A stretch of 64,000 nucleotides of DNA from Ectobacillus polymachus (GCF_048159605.1 NZ_JBLREB010000001.1:1674001-1738000); one strand, 5' to 3'. Shown: positions 19,024 through 28,627, numbered from the stretch's first letter. Numbers and translations: made by a program. The notes: generated by a model from the sequence alone, not told the origin.

Positions 19024-19063
19024 GTGTTACATTTCGTTAAGCTCAGCGCATATATACGTAATT

Positions 19064-19095
19064 AAAAAAACGCCTAGCAGCAATTTGCTAGGGCG
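19064..19095 (-). terminator. Terminator of holA
   Basis: On the minus strand the stem CGCCCTAGCA/TGCTAGGCG (19071-19095, one bulge) is followed by seven T (19064-19070), 27 bases past the holA stop. Confidence 0.8.
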
Positions 19096-19121
19096 ATCTA
19101 TTTCATCCTCTGTGCTATAAA

Positions 19122-20132
19122 TTAGACTACAATGTTCGTTAAACGCATGATAAAAAACTCCAAAATTAATCGCTTTTCCATTTTTCCTGATTTCATATCA
19201 TAATCAGCGGTCGCTATATCATCAATAATTTGTTTTAGCTCTTCAAACGAAAAATAGCCTGACTGCTGCATAGCTAATTTTACCCGGTAAGGATGCACAC
19301 CTAGGTGAGACGCAATTTGATTTTGTACATAGCCACGTTGCTGCAGTTCTTTTACTTGGTATAAAAGCCGAAATTGTCCCGCTAACAAAGCCAGAATCTT
19401 AATAGGTTCTTCCTGCTTGATAAGCAATTCATGTAAAATTCTCATCGCTTCTGATATATTTCTGTTTACAACTTTTTCAACGAGAGTAAATACATTTTGC
19501 TCTATCGATTTAGGAACAAGTTGATGAATATGTTCACGCATAATCGTTCCAGAGTCACCAACATATACACATAGCTTTTTCATTTCTTGTGAAAGAGCCA
19601 TGACATTACTCCCAACAAGTTCAAGCAAAACATCAACCGCATCATTTTCTATCGTTGCTTCCCCGGCCTGTTCAATAATCCATTTTCGTACATCCTGTAT
19701 TTGCAGAGGATTCGCTTCGATGACCTCCGCATGCTTTTTTAATTGTTTTGTAATTTTTTTTCGTTCATCTAACTTTTCAAATGGGGCAACAAATACAAGG
19801 ATGGAAAAGGGAGATGGCTCCTCTATATAGGTTTGTAATACGTGAACATTTTGTTCGAGCTTTTCTTTTTGAGATGTTAAAAAATAGGGAGATTTCACTA
19901 CAATGACCTTTCGTTCTCCCATAAAAGGTAATGTTCTTGCATCCTCCACAACATCCTCCAAATAAGCTTCTTCTAGATCATATGTTATAACATTCCACTC
20001 TCTGTCTTCTTCCTTAAGTGCTTCATTAATAAGTATGTGCAATGTCTCATTCATAAAATAGGCTTCTGTTCCATATAATAGATATATGGACGCAAATTGC
20101 TTTTGCTTTAATTTTTTATGTAACGTATTCAT
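19122..20132 (-). CDS. holA: DNA polymerase III subunit delta
   Basis: A 336-residue delta subunit of the clamp loader, which opens the beta sliding clamp. It shows the AAA+-like but nucleotide-free architecture of the family (YLLYGTEAYFMNE at the start, MALSQEMKKLCVYVG in the middle). The start at 20132 (MNTLHKKLKQ) has GTGAGGAG 7 bases upstream and replaces a longer in-frame start at 20150. Known as yqeN in Bacillus, next to the comE genes. Confidence 0.92.
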   Translation of the reverse strand: MNTLHKKLKQKQFASIYLLYGTEAYFMNETLHILINEALKEEDREWNVITYDLEEAYLEDVVEDARTLPFMGERKVIVVKSPYFLTSQKEKLEQNVHVLQTYIEEPSPFSILVFVAPFEKLDERKKITKQLKKHAEVIEANPLQIQDVRKWIIEQAGEATIENDAVDVLLELVGSNVMALSQEMKKLCVYVGDSGTIMREHIHQLVPKSIEQNVFTLVEKVVNRNISEAMRILHELLIKQEEPIKILALLAGQFRLLYQVKELQQRGYVQNQIASHLGVHPYRVKLAMQQSGYFSFEELKQIIDDIATADYDMKSGKMEKRLILEFFIMRLTNIVV

Positions 20133-20411
20133 TTTGTTTCTCCTCACCAATCATATATATCCATAGTAAGGGCAGTTTCTTTCTTTTACAAGCAGAAGGG
20201 CAGGCAAGCAGCTGTCCCGCCCTTATTTTATATAAAACGTCAGCTCGCATGCCCTAGGATTCATGCAGATTGACGGGAAACCTAACCCTAGTATTTGCAC
20301 AAACAACACCGTCATGAATGTAGGTTACTTACACATATAGGATTTTATATATAAAATGTATATTTTTTCTACTTTGCATTATATACTGTAGATAGTTGGG
20401 AGGGATACAGG
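20133..20411. other. Gap between holA and yqzM with imperfect inverted repeats
   Basis: No gene seen. There are two structured patches. AAGGGCAGG...TCCCGCCCTT sits at about 20188-20224. TTCAT...GACGG around 20261-20277 can pair with CCGTCATGAA at 20310-20319. An AT-rich stretch before yqzM probably holds its promoter, but I could not choose one confidently. Confidence 0.4.
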
Positions 20412-20546
20412 GTGAATGAGTTTGAGGAAAATGTACAATGCAAACGAAATGATGCAGTAGATTCAGGGGTTGGTTTTATCGTGTCCTTTGGATTTTTTGC
20501 TACTCTGTTTATTATCGCAACTATAATTAAGGGAATCGGCTTCTAG
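20412..20546 (+). CDS. yqzM: YqzM family small membrane protein
   Basis: A 44-residue protein starting at GTG (20412): MNEFEENVQCKRNDAVDSGV, then a single hydrophobic segment (about 21-43) ending GIGF. This matches YqzM of Bacillus in length, sequence pattern and position between holA and comEC. It is on the opposite strand to its neighbours, with GGGAGGGA upstream and its own terminator. The function is unknown. Confidence 0.88.
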   Translation: MNEFEENVQCKRNDAVDSGVGFIVSFGFFATLFIIATIIKGIGF

Positions 20547-20572
20547 ACTACCAAGTATGGTAGTCTTTTTTT
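20546..20572 (+). terminator. Terminator of yqzM
   Basis: A perfect 7-bp stem GACTACC/GGTAGTC (20546-20565) followed by seven T, overlapping the last base of the stop codon. Confidence 0.88.
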
Positions 20573-20585
20573 AGTTAGATATTCT

Positions 20586-22901
20586 TTATTCCTTCATTCC
20601 ATCATATGGCACCATACTTCGAAATGTTCCCATGTCTCCTTTAAATGTGAAGGTAATTGCTCCTTCTTCATCAGTACGCCAAATCGTTATGTTATGCTTA
20701 TTTAGTCTATCAAGCACTTCCTTATGAGGATGACCGTATCGATTTTTCTGCCCTACAGAAATAATAGCAGTAGTTGGCTGCAGCATTTGAACAAAAGCCT
20801 CTGAGGTAGATGATTTGCTACCATGATGCCCTACTTTTAATACATTCACATGTAAACCCGGATAACGATCCATTATTTGTTTTTCTCCCTCTTCTTCCAA
20901 ATCACCTGTAAACAGCCATTGTAGCCCTCCAAGCTTTGTATAAAGAACGATTGATTGGTTATTGTCCTTCGTTTCATCACCAGTCGGCGATAGGATTGTA
21001 AATGTCGCGACGCCGTCATCATTCCACGTATATCCATCTTGTATTTCACGTACCCTCACATTCTTTTCTCTTGCCAAATGAATGATTTCCTCTTCTTGTA
21101 TGGAAGGACTCTTTTTTTTGCCCACCATCAATTCACCAATTGCAATACCATTTAAAATTTCATTTGCAGCCCCAATGTGATCGACATCGCCATGCGTTAA
21201 AATAAGCTTGTCAATTTTTTTAATACCAAGATGATACAAATAGGGAAGAACTACGTTTTCTCCCACGGAGTATGTTCGTTTTCTCTTTTGCCATTCTTCT
21301 TTAGGAAAGGATATCATTCCACCAGTATCAATGAGATAGGTTGCTTTATTATAGGGGAGACGAATTAAAATTGACTCCCCCTGACCTACATCAATAAAGG
21401 TAACGAGTCCATTTGGATTTAAATACGGTGATATATAATGAAAGCTGGCAATTAAAACGACACACACAATACTATGCGTAAAATAAGATCTCCCTATTTT
21501 CCCTTCCCAAGCTAAAAATAAAAACAAAATACATATGCTATACAAACAGGTTAACCATACAGAAGAATGTCCGAATGTTAGCTGTAAGAAAGGCAAGCTA
21601 TTACACCATTTTAGTAAATCATTGGAAATAGAAATACACCATACTAACAAAGTTGTAAAAAAAGGAACAGAAGGAATAAGAAACGATACGATAAGGACCA
21701 AAAGGGCAAGCGGCATAATAACAAATGTAAGGTACGGCACATATATCAAATTAAGTAACAGACTGTAAGGAGACAAACGGCCGAAATAATGGAGAGTAAT
21801 TGGTATAGAGGAAAGCTGTGCAGCAAGGGCGAGATTCCACGCTGCTTTGATAGGGTTCCCAGTAAGAATGACCCGCGTTGATAACAACAGGATAGCAGTT
21901 GAAAGAAAAGAATACTGAAACCCAATATCAAACAATACATAAGGATTCCAAATTACCATCGTGATTGCGGTTAAACTAAGCGCATCCATTCCAGATAGAC
22001 GCTTAGAAAAAAGTAAACACGTGAAGACAAAAACGGCCATAATAGAAGCCCGCACAACTGAGGCGGAAGCACCAGCCATAAACATATACAATGGGACGAC
22101 GAGAAGGAGTAAAACTGTAGCCGTTTCTCTAGTAAACCCTACTCGCAGCATAACAAACAGACACATCACGGCTAGAAAGCTAATATGAGAGCCAGATATG
22201 GCAAGCAAATGAATCAGACCTAGCTGCTGATATTGATCTTCTATTTCACTAGACAACTGCTCACGGTCACCATAAAGAAGGGCATTCATAAAGCCAACTG
22301 CCTCCAGTGGAAAGGTAGCTTGTACATAGCTTATGGCAGATTGGCGAATGGTATATAACCAATGGATGAAACTTACTTGTTCCTTATGGCAGGAGTCGAG
22401 GGAAGAAGCACGAAACACGTGATGAATACGCTGATGATACAAATACTCCCGGTAGTTAAACGCACCCTCATTTCGCATGGCAGAGGGCTCTTCCAATTTA
22501 CCTGAAAAGGAACAAGTTGTTCCTGGTTGCAGATGTGTCCATGTTTCCTTCTCTTCCCTTGAAGAAAATACATACGTTAATCGAAGCATCTCACCTTGCT
22601 CTGTCTTCACAAAAAGGAACATCCTATCACCGTCTATTTGCGGAGAAACTTCTACCGTGCCGATAAACTGAGAAAAAGATGGAGACAGATGGGTAATATT
22701 ATTTTTTTCAACAAAACTCATGTACAAATAGGAAGAGAAAAAAACCACCAGACAGAGAATCCATATTCGTTTCGATAGCATGACAAACGCGAATATGCAA
22801 TAAGTCAAATCAGCAACAATACTCAGAAATGCAAAATGAAAATGTGCTGACGTAATCGCTAACATGACAGATATTGCAACATACCCCCACTGTCCTCGCA
22901 A
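20586..22901 (-). CDS. comEC: DNA internalization protein ComEC/Rec2
   Basis: A 771-residue membrane channel for uptake of transforming single-stranded DNA. N-terminal hydrophobic segments (about 1-65) and an OB-fold region precede the ComEC_N competence domain, with LLAISGSHISFLAVM near 230. The C-terminal metallo-beta-lactamase-like domain has ILTHGDVDHIGAANEI and FTGDLEEEGE and is thought to degrade the non-transported strand. It is full length, so the competence channel looks intact. Transcribed with comEB upstream. Confidence 0.95.
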   Translation of the reverse strand: MRGQWGYVAISVMLAITSAHFHFAFLSIVADLTYCIFAFVMLSKRIWILCLVVFFSSYLYMSFVEKNNITHLSPSFSQFIGTVEVSPQIDGDRMFLFVKTEQGEMLRLTYVFSSREEKETWTHLQPGTTCSFSGKLEEPSAMRNEGAFNYREYLYHQRIHHVFRASSLDSCHKEQVSFIHWLYTIRQSAISYVQATFPLEAVGFMNALLYGDREQLSSEIEDQYQQLGLIHLLAISGSHISFLAVMCLFVMLRVGFTRETATVLLLLVVPLYMFMAGASASVVRASIMAVFVFTCLLFSKRLSGMDALSLTAITMVIWNPYVLFDIGFQYSFLSTAILLLSTRVILTGNPIKAAWNLALAAQLSSIPITLHYFGRLSPYSLLLNLIYVPYLTFVIMPLALLVLIVSFLIPSVPFFTTLLVWCISISNDLLKWCNSLPFLQLTFGHSSVWLTCLYSICILFLFLAWEGKIGRSYFTHSIVCVVLIASFHYISPYLNPNGLVTFIDVGQGESILIRLPYNKATYLIDTGGMISFPKEEWQKRKRTYSVGENVVLPYLYHLGIKKIDKLILTHGDVDHIGAANEILNGIAIGELMVGKKKSPSIQEEEIIHLAREKNVRVREIQDGYTWNDDGVATFTILSPTGDETKDNNQSIVLYTKLGGLQWLFTGDLEEEGEKQIMDRYPGLHVNVLKVGHHGSKSSTSEAFVQMLQPTTAIISVGQKNRYGHPHKEVLDRLNKHNITIWRTDEEGAITFTFKGDMGTFRSMVPYDGMKE

Positions 22902-22928
22902 TTATCATCCACCCTTTTGTATTAAAAT

Positions 22929-23504
22929 TCAATTTTCAGTATTGTCTGTACCTGCTGCAAGTTTCTTCGCTTGCTGCAACAATTCGATTGCGTGCTGTTC
23001 ATCTTCTACTTTGGATGATTCTAGCAATTGCTTCAGCTGATGTAACTGATCTATTTCTTGTAATGATGTGATTGTGTATTTTATTGGTACTTGACGAACC
23101 TTCACATTAGCCTGTTCATATAATTCCATTGCATAGGGATGGTTTTTATAATCTTCAGCATAGTAAACAGCAGAAATTCCACTTTGAATAATAGCCTTAC
23201 AGCAAGGAAGGCAAGGAAAATGTGTTACGTAAATTTCCGCACCTTCTGTTTTTACACCAAATTTGGCACATTGTAAAAGGGCATTCATTTCAGCATGGAT
23301 CGTTCGAACACAATGATTATCAATGACATAGCATCCTTCATCAATGCAGTGATCCCCTCCTGTAATGGACCCGTTATAGCCGCCTGCTATAATCCGTTTG
23401 TCACGAACAATTGTGGCCCCTACCGTTAATCTTGTACATGTACTTCTTAGCGATAAAACATAGCTTTGTGTCATAAAATATTGATCCCAAGAAATTCGCT
23501 CCAT
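22929..23504 (-). CDS. comEB: ComEB, dCMP deaminase family protein
   Basis: A 191-residue cytidine/deoxycytidylate deaminase-type protein. The zinc ligands are in TIHAEMNALLQ and FPCLPCCKAI (HAE...PCxxC), so it is probably catalytically competent as dCMP deaminase. It carries a C-terminal helical extension beyond residue 150. In B. subtilis comEB lies between comEA and comEC and is dispensable for transformation. Same order here, 27 bases before comEC. Confidence 0.92.
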   Translation of the reverse strand: MERISWDQYFMTQSYVLSLRSTCTRLTVGATIVRDKRIIAGGYNGSITGGDHCIDEGCYVIDNHCVRTIHAEMNALLQCAKFGVKTEGAEIYVTHFPCLPCCKAIIQSGISAVYYAEDYKNHPYAMELYEQANVKVRQVPIKYTITSLQEIDQLHQLKQLLESSKVEDEQHAIELLQQAKKLAAGTDNTEN

Positions 23505-23567
23505 TATATTTCCCGCCTTATCTTTTTCTTTTAAGTTTACCTATATAGTTGAAATATCGTCAATCCA

Positions 23568-24155
23568 TTATGGTACAATAATTTCTTCTTTCATTTTTTC
23601 AAGTGTTTTTTCTCCAATCCCATTAACCTTAAGAAGATCCTCTATTTTTTGAAACGGTCCATTCTGCTCTCGATATCGAATGATGCTATCGGCCTTTGTC
23701 GGTCCAATTCCAACAATGCTTTCAATGTCCTCCTTCGTAGCAATATTTATAGCAACCTTTTTCTTCCCTTGCTTCTCCATTGCTACGCCCTGTTCGCCAA
23801 CGCGAGGAATATACAGAAGCATTTGGTCTTGCACAAATTGAGCTAGGTTGACCTTCGTTTTATCTGCCTCTGGTAAAAATCCACCTGCCTTTTCAATAGC
23901 TTTCTGTACACGATCCCCTTGCGACATTTCATAGACTCCTTCAAACTTTACAGCTCCTTTAATATCAATGACAATGTTTTCTTGTTTAACCGGCTCACTC
24001 TTATCTTTCGTTTTTTCTATTTTTTCTACTGTCGGCTTTGTAACGGCCTGGGGAATTTGACTCTGATTCCCTTTTGTATTCGAGTAAAACATACCGATGA
24101 CGACAAGTGCGCCGACCAAAATCATTCCCCATTTTTTGATTTTTTCGATATTCAT
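23568..24155 (-). CDS. comEA: Competence DNA receptor ComEA
   Basis: A 195-residue membrane-anchored DNA-binding protein. It has an N-terminal membrane segment (about 10-28), a variable linker, an SLBB domain (about 60-115) and two helix-hairpin-helix motifs at the end (IVGIGPTKADSIIRYR and LLKVNGIGEKTLEKM). It binds double-stranded DNA outside the membrane and feeds ComEC. I saw no clear ComK AT-boxes in the 86 bases up to comER. Confidence 0.95.
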   Translation of the reverse strand: MNIEKIKKWGMILVGALVVIGMFYSNTKGNQSQIPQAVTKPTVEKIEKTKDKSEPVKQENIVIDIKGAVKFEGVYEMSQGDRVQKAIEKAGGFLPEADKTKVNLAQFVQDQMLLYIPRVGEQGVAMEKQGKKKVAINIATKEDIESIVGIGPTKADSIIRYREQNGPFQKIEDLLKVNGIGEKTLEKMKEEIIVP

Positions 24156-24241
24156 GCACTCCTTTTCCAGTAATCTTCATAAATTGGCGGCACGCTTCAT
24201 ATTGTTTAGGAGAAAACCGTTACGAAGGAGGGGATGCAATA

Positions 24242-25066
24242 TTGAACATAGGAGTGATAGGAACAGGAAATATGGGTACCCTCTTAATAGATTCGTTCGT
24301 GGATGCTCATACAATCGAGCCTTCGTGTTTCAATATTATTAATCGTACTTTATCTAAAGCATATGACTTGAAAAAAAAATATCCTTCCATTCATATTGCA
24401 GCGTCTATAGAAGAACTTATTATCCAGAGTAATATCATTTTCATCTGTGTGAAGCCTCATGAAATATATCCAATTTTAAAGCAACATAGGACACTGTTTA
24501 CAAAAGAGAAATGCCTAGTTTCCATTACAAGCCCTGTCGAGGTATCACAACTTGAATCTGTGGTATCATCTCATGTAGCTCGTATCATTCCAAGCATAAC
24601 AAACCGAGCATTATCAGGAATTTCGCTTTTTACCTTTGGAGGTTCTTGTAGTAAAGAATGGCGAACGATCCTCTATGCTCTCTTTCAATCGATCTCAACA
24701 CCAATTGAGATTGAGGAAAATGTAACGAGAGTTGCTTCTGATATTGTAAGCTGCGGACCGGCATTCTTTAGTTATTTACTGCAGCAATTTATTCACGCTG
24801 CTGTAAGCGAAACAGATATCACCCATGAGCAAGCAACCACATTAGCAAGTGGAATGCTAATCGGTATGGGTGCACTGCTTGAAAAAAAATATTTTTCTTT
24901 ACCCTCCCTTCAGCAAAAAGTTTGTGTAAAAGGCGGTATAACGGGGGAAGGAATTAAAATTATGGAAAATGAGCTAGGAGACATGTTCAAACATCTTTTC
25001 AATCGTACACATGCAAAGTACGAAGAAGATAGGCAAGAAATAATAAAACAATTTAAGAGATCCTAG
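24242..25066 (+). CDS. comER: ComER, pyrroline-5-carboxylate reductase-like protein
   Basis: A 274-residue ProC-like oxidoreductase. The N-terminal Rossmann motif is IGVIGTGNMGTLL; the C-terminal dimerisation domain carries KGGITGEGIKIMENE, resembling the ProC signature. It starts at TTG (24242) with GGAGGGG 8 bases upstream. It is divergent from comEA, as in B. subtilis, where comER lies on the opposite strand and is not needed for transformation; a link to sporulation and biofilm has been proposed in the cereus group. The substrate is uncertain. Confidence 0.9.
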   Translation: MNIGVIGTGNMGTLLIDSFVDAHTIEPSCFNIINRTLSKAYDLKKKYPSIHIAASIEELIIQSNIIFICVKPHEIYPILKQHRTLFTKEKCLVSITSPVEVSQLESVVSSHVARIIPSITNRALSGISLFTFGGSCSKEWRTILYALFQSISTPIEIEENVTRVASDIVSCGPAFFSYLLQQFIHAAVSETDITHEQATTLASGMLIGMGALLEKKYFSLPSLQQKVCVKGGITGEGIKIMENELGDMFKHLFNRTHAKYEEDRQEIIKQFKRS

Positions 25067-25227
25067 CATAGGTTCTCCGTATACATTTCATTTCCTCCTT
25101 GGCTAATTTTGTAAATAACGCTATATGTACGGGAAAAACCACCTTTTTCCGTACTCTAACTTTACAAGATGTAAAGATTACTTTGTAAAATTGAAAGTGA
25201 GTGTGATTTTACAATAAAACTGATTAG

Positions 25228-25267
25228 AAAAAAGAGGAATGAAACAAAATTAGTTTCATTCCTCTTT
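25228..25267. terminator. Bidirectional terminator between comER and yqeM
   Basis: A long stem AAAGAGGAATGAAAC/GTTTCATTCCTCTTT (25231-25267), with six T on the minus strand after it. It ends yqeM and can also stop read-through from comER. Confidence 0.85.
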
Positions 25268-25279
25268 CACATTGAAGTT

Positions 25280-26014
25280 TCACTTTACTGCAGCAAAGAA
25301 AATGCGCTCTGTTTTCTCAGAAACAGGATTCATTTCAAGATCTGTTATACTAACAATAGAAAATCCAATTTCCTCTAACCATTTTTGTAAGCTTGCGATT
25401 TCGTATGCTCGTTGGACATGAAACTCTTCAAAACGAACGAACGTTTCATCATTCGGTTCTTTCACAAAAAATGATAGCTCATGCTCAATGCTATCTTTCA
25501 TTTCACCAGGAAAACAGTTCCAGATAAGCGCAAGCTGCTCTTCATTAATCGTGAATGTCTCATTTTCAAAAATATGATGAATTTTATACAATGAGTGAAC
25601 ATCAAATAAAAACAAGCCCTTATCCTGCAAATGATGATAAATACGGGCAAATGTTTGCTTAACTCCCTCTTCATCTGTTACATAATTTAATGAATCACAA
25701 AAGATTGTAATGATATCATACTTTTCCGGTAATTCTAGTTCTCTCATATCTTGCTGATATAAAGGTATAGAAAAATCAACTAGTTTATGCTGTGCAATCG
25801 TCAACATTTCTTCCGATAAATCAACACCCGTCACATCGTATCCTTTTTCAGCAAGCGGCAATGCAATATTTCCTGTCCCACATCCAACATCTAATAACGT
25901 TTTACCAGAAACATGAACTTCTTGCTTTTTCATTTCGACAAATTGAATCCATTTTTCATAGGGAATATCATTCATCAATTCATCATACAGTAACGCAAAC
26001 TGCTCGTATCTCAT
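25280..26014 (-). CDS. yqeM: Class I SAM-dependent methyltransferase YqeM
   Basis: A 244-residue methyltransferase. Motif I is LLDVGCGTGNIALPLAEKG (about 40-58), then VDLSEEM and a DSLNYV acidic region. The last gene of the yqeG-yqeM cluster, overlapping rsfS by 4 bases. The target is unknown. Its constant company of ribosome-assembly genes (yqeH, yqeI, rsfS) hints at RNA or ribosomal substrates, but this is guilt by association. Confidence 0.88.
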   Translation of the reverse strand: MRYEQFALLYDELMNDIPYEKWIQFVEMKKQEVHVSGKTLLDVGCGTGNIALPLAEKGYDVTGVDLSEEMLTIAQHKLVDFSIPLYQQDMRELELPEKYDIITIFCDSLNYVTDEEGVKQTFARIYHHLQDKGLFLFDVHSLYKIHHIFENETFTINEEQLALIWNCFPGEMKDSIEHELSFFVKEPNDETFVRFEEFHVQRAYEIASLQKWLEEIGFSIVSITDLEMNPVSEKTERIFFAAVK

Positions 26015-26367
26015 TGTTCAGCTTCTTTCAAAATGTCTTCGCGTGGTACATCGCCCCAAAGTCGTTCTAAATTATAATAGCTGCGTTCGTCACGATGGAA
26101 AACGTGGGCAACAACCTCCCCCATATCTACAAGTACCCAGCGTCCTTCATCAAAACCTTCTATCTGCTTGATTTCATATCCACTCTCTTGTACTTTTTCT
26201 TTCATTTCCCTGGCAATAGCTTGCACCTGCTTATCAGAATTCGCTTGACAAATTATAAAATAATCAGTGAAAGGAGATACTCCTTTCATATTTAATGCTA
26301 TAATATCTTCTGCTTTTTTATCATCAGCAGCTTTCGCTACCACGGATAATAACTCGTGTTGATTCAT
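26011..26367 (-). CDS. rsfS: Ribosomal silencing factor RsfS
   Basis: A 118-residue RsfS/Iojap/DUF143 protein. It binds uL14 on the 50S subunit and blocks subunit joining in starvation. The family signature ...SPFTDYFIICQANSDKQVQA and the following DMGEVVAHVFHRDERSYYNL are clear. Overlaps both yqeK (4 bases) and yqeM (4 bases), so these genes are translationally coupled. Confidence 0.95.
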   Translation of the reverse strand: MNQHELLSVVAKAADDKKAEDIIALNMKGVSPFTDYFIICQANSDKQVQAIAREMKEKVQESGYEIKQIEGFDEGRWVLVDMGEVVAHVFHRDERSYYNLERLWGDVPREDILKEAEQ

Positions 26368-26933
26368 CCAATAAATTCCTCCTTGAGTATTGCATTATAT
26401 GTTTTTACTGTTAACGGGTAAATTCTTTGATTACGCTCCATTAAAAATGAAATCGTGTTCTTTAATGCTTGGAGTAAAGCTTGATTAATATCCTGCCAGG
26501 CTAGGGCTCGAACTTCATCTACCCCTGGAAACTTCCGTCCAGGTTCAATATAATCTGCTAGCCAAATAACCCTGTCAAGCATCGTCATATGTTCATGGCC
26601 GCTCGTATGATACATAATCGCCTGTAGGATGTCATGATCCTTGATTCCTACTTCCTTTGCAACAAGATAAGCTCCTACCGGGGCATGCCAAAGCTCTTTA
26701 TTATGATCTAGTAAATCCAGAGACATATGTTCACGGATAATTATTTCTTCCATTTCTCGAATCGATCTGCATTTTGCATAGTCATGAAAAATGGCTGCCA
26801 TTTCAGCTTTTTTTGTATCTACATCATATTTCTCAGCCAATAGAACAGCCGTCTCCATCACACCAATGGTATGAATATAGCGCTTCTCATGCATCTGCTT
26901 ACGTACGATAGCTAACGCCTGTTCCCGCTCCAT
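26364..26933 (-). CDS. yqeK: HD-domain Ap4A hydrolase YqeK
   Basis: A 189-residue HD hydrolase. RYIHTIGVMETAVLLAEKY, then AAIFHDYAK (the HD pair) and IMYHTSGHEHM metal ligands. YqeK-type enzymes cleave diadenosine tetraphosphate symmetrically to ADP. I chose the ATG at 26933 (MEREQALAIV) because GAGAGGA lies 9 bases upstream. The open frame extends much further up inside nadD without a plausible start. Overlaps the nadD 3' end by 35 bases. Confidence 0.9.
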   Translation of the reverse strand: MEREQALAIVRKQMHEKRYIHTIGVMETAVLLAEKYDVDTKKAEMAAIFHDYAKCRSIREMEEIIIREHMSLDLLDHNKELWHAPVGAYLVAKEVGIKDHDILQAIMYHTSGHEHMTMLDRVIWLADYIEPGRKFPGVDEVRALAWQDINQALLQALKNTISFLMERNQRIYPLTVKTYNAILKEEFIG

Positions 26934-27492
26934 ATAATCCATTCCTCTCAATATAAGTTTGCACCTTCTCAGGCAGCAAATATTTAGTCGTTCCACCATC
27001 CGAAAATCGGTCGCGTATAAAAGAAGAAGATACTGCAAATTCTGGAATCTCTATTTTTTTAATAGCATAAGGTGTATGAAGAGAGTATCCTGGTCTTGTT
27101 ACTCCTACAAATTGAATAAGCTGAAGTAATTCATCTATTTTATGCCATTTAGGCAAATACTCTACCATATCCCCGCCGATAATAAAATAAAATTGCTTGT
27201 CAGGACAATTCTTCTTTAATTGTATCACAGTATCATACGTGTAGGATGGGCCTTGCCTTTCTAATTCAATGAGACAAATTGAAAAATGCGGTTCGTGTTC
27301 AATAGCTAGCTTTAACATCTTTACTCGATGATGGGTACTCACTACATCCTTTTCGAGTTTATGTGGTGGTATTTTGTTTGGTACGAACCAAATCTCATCA
27401 AGTTGCAACGCATGGTACACTTCATTTGCTATGAGAAGATGACCGTTATGCGGAGGATCGAATGTACCACCGATAATGCCGATTCTATTCAT
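26899..27492 (-). CDS. nadD: Nicotinate-nucleotide adenylyltransferase NadD
   Basis: A 197-residue nucleotidyltransferase that makes nicotinic acid adenine dinucleotide in NAD synthesis. IGGTFDPPHNGHLLIA holds the HxGH motif at the N-terminus and VSSSFIRDR the C-terminal ISSTxIR-type motif. Between yhbY and yqeK as in other Bacillus, with overlaps on both sides. Confidence 0.96.
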   Translation of the reverse strand: MNRIGIIGGTFDPPHNGHLLIANEVYHALQLDEIWFVPNKIPPHKLEKDVVSTHHRVKMLKLAIEHEPHFSICLIELERQGPSYTYDTVIQLKKNCPDKQFYFIIGGDMVEYLPKWHKIDELLQLIQFVGVTRPGYSLHTPYAIKKIEIPEFAVSSSFIRDRFSDGGTTKYLLPEKVQTYIERNGLYGAGTGVSYRT

Positions 27493-27779
27493 GGCAATGT
27501 GATTTTCTTATGCTCAGCTGATTCTTTATATAGTACAATACTGCCTCCAATCACTTGTACAAGCTCAGCTTGTGCACCAGTAGCTAATTCCTCTGAAACC
27601 TCATAGCGGTCATATTCACAATTTTGTAAAACACTCACTTTAATTAATTCCCGTACTTCTAATGCTTCACCAATTTGTTTTACCATATTTTCATTTACGC
27701 CGCCTTTACCAACCTGAAATATAGGTGATAAATGATGAGCCTGCGCCCGTAAAAATCTTTTTTGTTTTCCTGTTAACAT
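27489..27779 (-). CDS. yhbY: RNA-binding CRM domain protein YhbY (YqeI)
   Basis: A 96-residue single CRM (YhbY) domain protein that binds pre-50S particles. LTGKQKRFLRAQAHHLSPIF and the GxxG loop in VGKGGVNENMVKQI are the hallmarks. In the ribosome-assembly cluster, overlapping nadD by 4 bases. Confidence 0.93.
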   Translation of the reverse strand: MLTGKQKRFLRAQAHHLSPIFQVGKGGVNENMVKQIGEALEVRELIKVSVLQNCEYDRYEVSEELATGAQAELVQVIGGSIVLYKESAEHKKITLP

Positions 27780-27782
27780 TTT

Positions 27783-28625
27783 TTATCCTCCAAGTTTTGT
27801 TATTACGAGCTGTTTCATTCGTTCCACATTCGGCCATTTCCCCGTCCAAAGCTGAAAGGCTAATGCTCCTTGATAGACAAACATATCGACTCCGTTTTGC
27901 ACAATGGCTCCAGCTCGTTTTGCTTCTGTTAAAAACGTAGTTTGAAATGGATTATAAATAATATCCGTTACAATTGCCCCTTGTTTGAGCTCTTGAATTG
28001 AAAAAGGTGAATCCTCAACATGTGGGTACATGCCAACCGATGTCGTATTGACAATAATATCGTATGATTGCTCATTTTGTAATGCTTCTTCTAATGAAAC
28101 AGCATAAGAAGAAGTTTGATAATGACAGGAGTCTATTAAATCTTGAGCACGAGAAATCGTTCGATTTGCAATATCAATTTGTGTTATCCCCTTCGATGCA
28201 AGCGTGAAATAAATAGCACGACATGCACCGCCGGCACCGATAAGCAATACGCGTTTCTGACTTAAGGAATCTCCTGCAATGGATTCTAGGGCTCGTACAT
28301 AACCAGTTCCATCTGTATTATAACCGATTAACTGTCCATCCTTGTTTACAACTGTATTCACTGCACCAATTTGCTTCGCTAAATCATCAACAGAATCAAG
28401 ATATTGCATGATCGCTACTTTATGAGGAATCGTTACATTGAATCCAGCTATCTCTGTGGCCCTAAATCCTTTCACCGCATCAGCAAGCTTATCCTCCTCT
28501 ATCCGAAAAGCATGATAATGAGCATCTATTTGTAAGGACGAAAATGCATCATTGTGTATAAGAGGCGATAAGGAATGACCAATAGGATTACCTATAACTC
28601 CATATAGCTTCAAACTGATCTCCAC
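27783..28625 (-). CDS. aroE: Shikimate dehydrogenase
   Basis: A 280-residue NADP-dependent enzyme that reduces 3-dehydroshikimate in the aromatic pathway. Substrate motifs are VIGNPIGHSLSPLIHN and GFNVTIPHK (catalytic Lys), and the cofactor motif is IGAGGACRAI. Embedded between yqeH and yhbY, the normal Bacillus arrangement. Confidence 0.96.
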   Translation of the reverse strand: MEISLKLYGVIGNPIGHSLSPLIHNDAFSSLQIDAHYHAFRIEEDKLADAVKGFRATEIAGFNVTIPHKVAIMQYLDSVDDLAKQIGAVNTVVNKDGQLIGYNTDGTGYVRALESIAGDSLSQKRVLLIGAGGACRAIYFTLASKGITQIDIANRTISRAQDLIDSCHYQTSSYAVSLEEALQNEQSYDIIVNTTSVGMYPHVEDSPFSIQELKQGAIVTDIIYNPFQTTFLTEAKRAGAIVQNGVDMFVYQGALAFQLWTGKWPNVERMKQLVITKLGG

Positions 28626-28627
28626 CT

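Noticed and set aside
24156..24241. ComK binding boxes between comEA and comER
   Set aside because: I looked for paired AAAA-N5-TTTT boxes and saw none convincing in this short gap.
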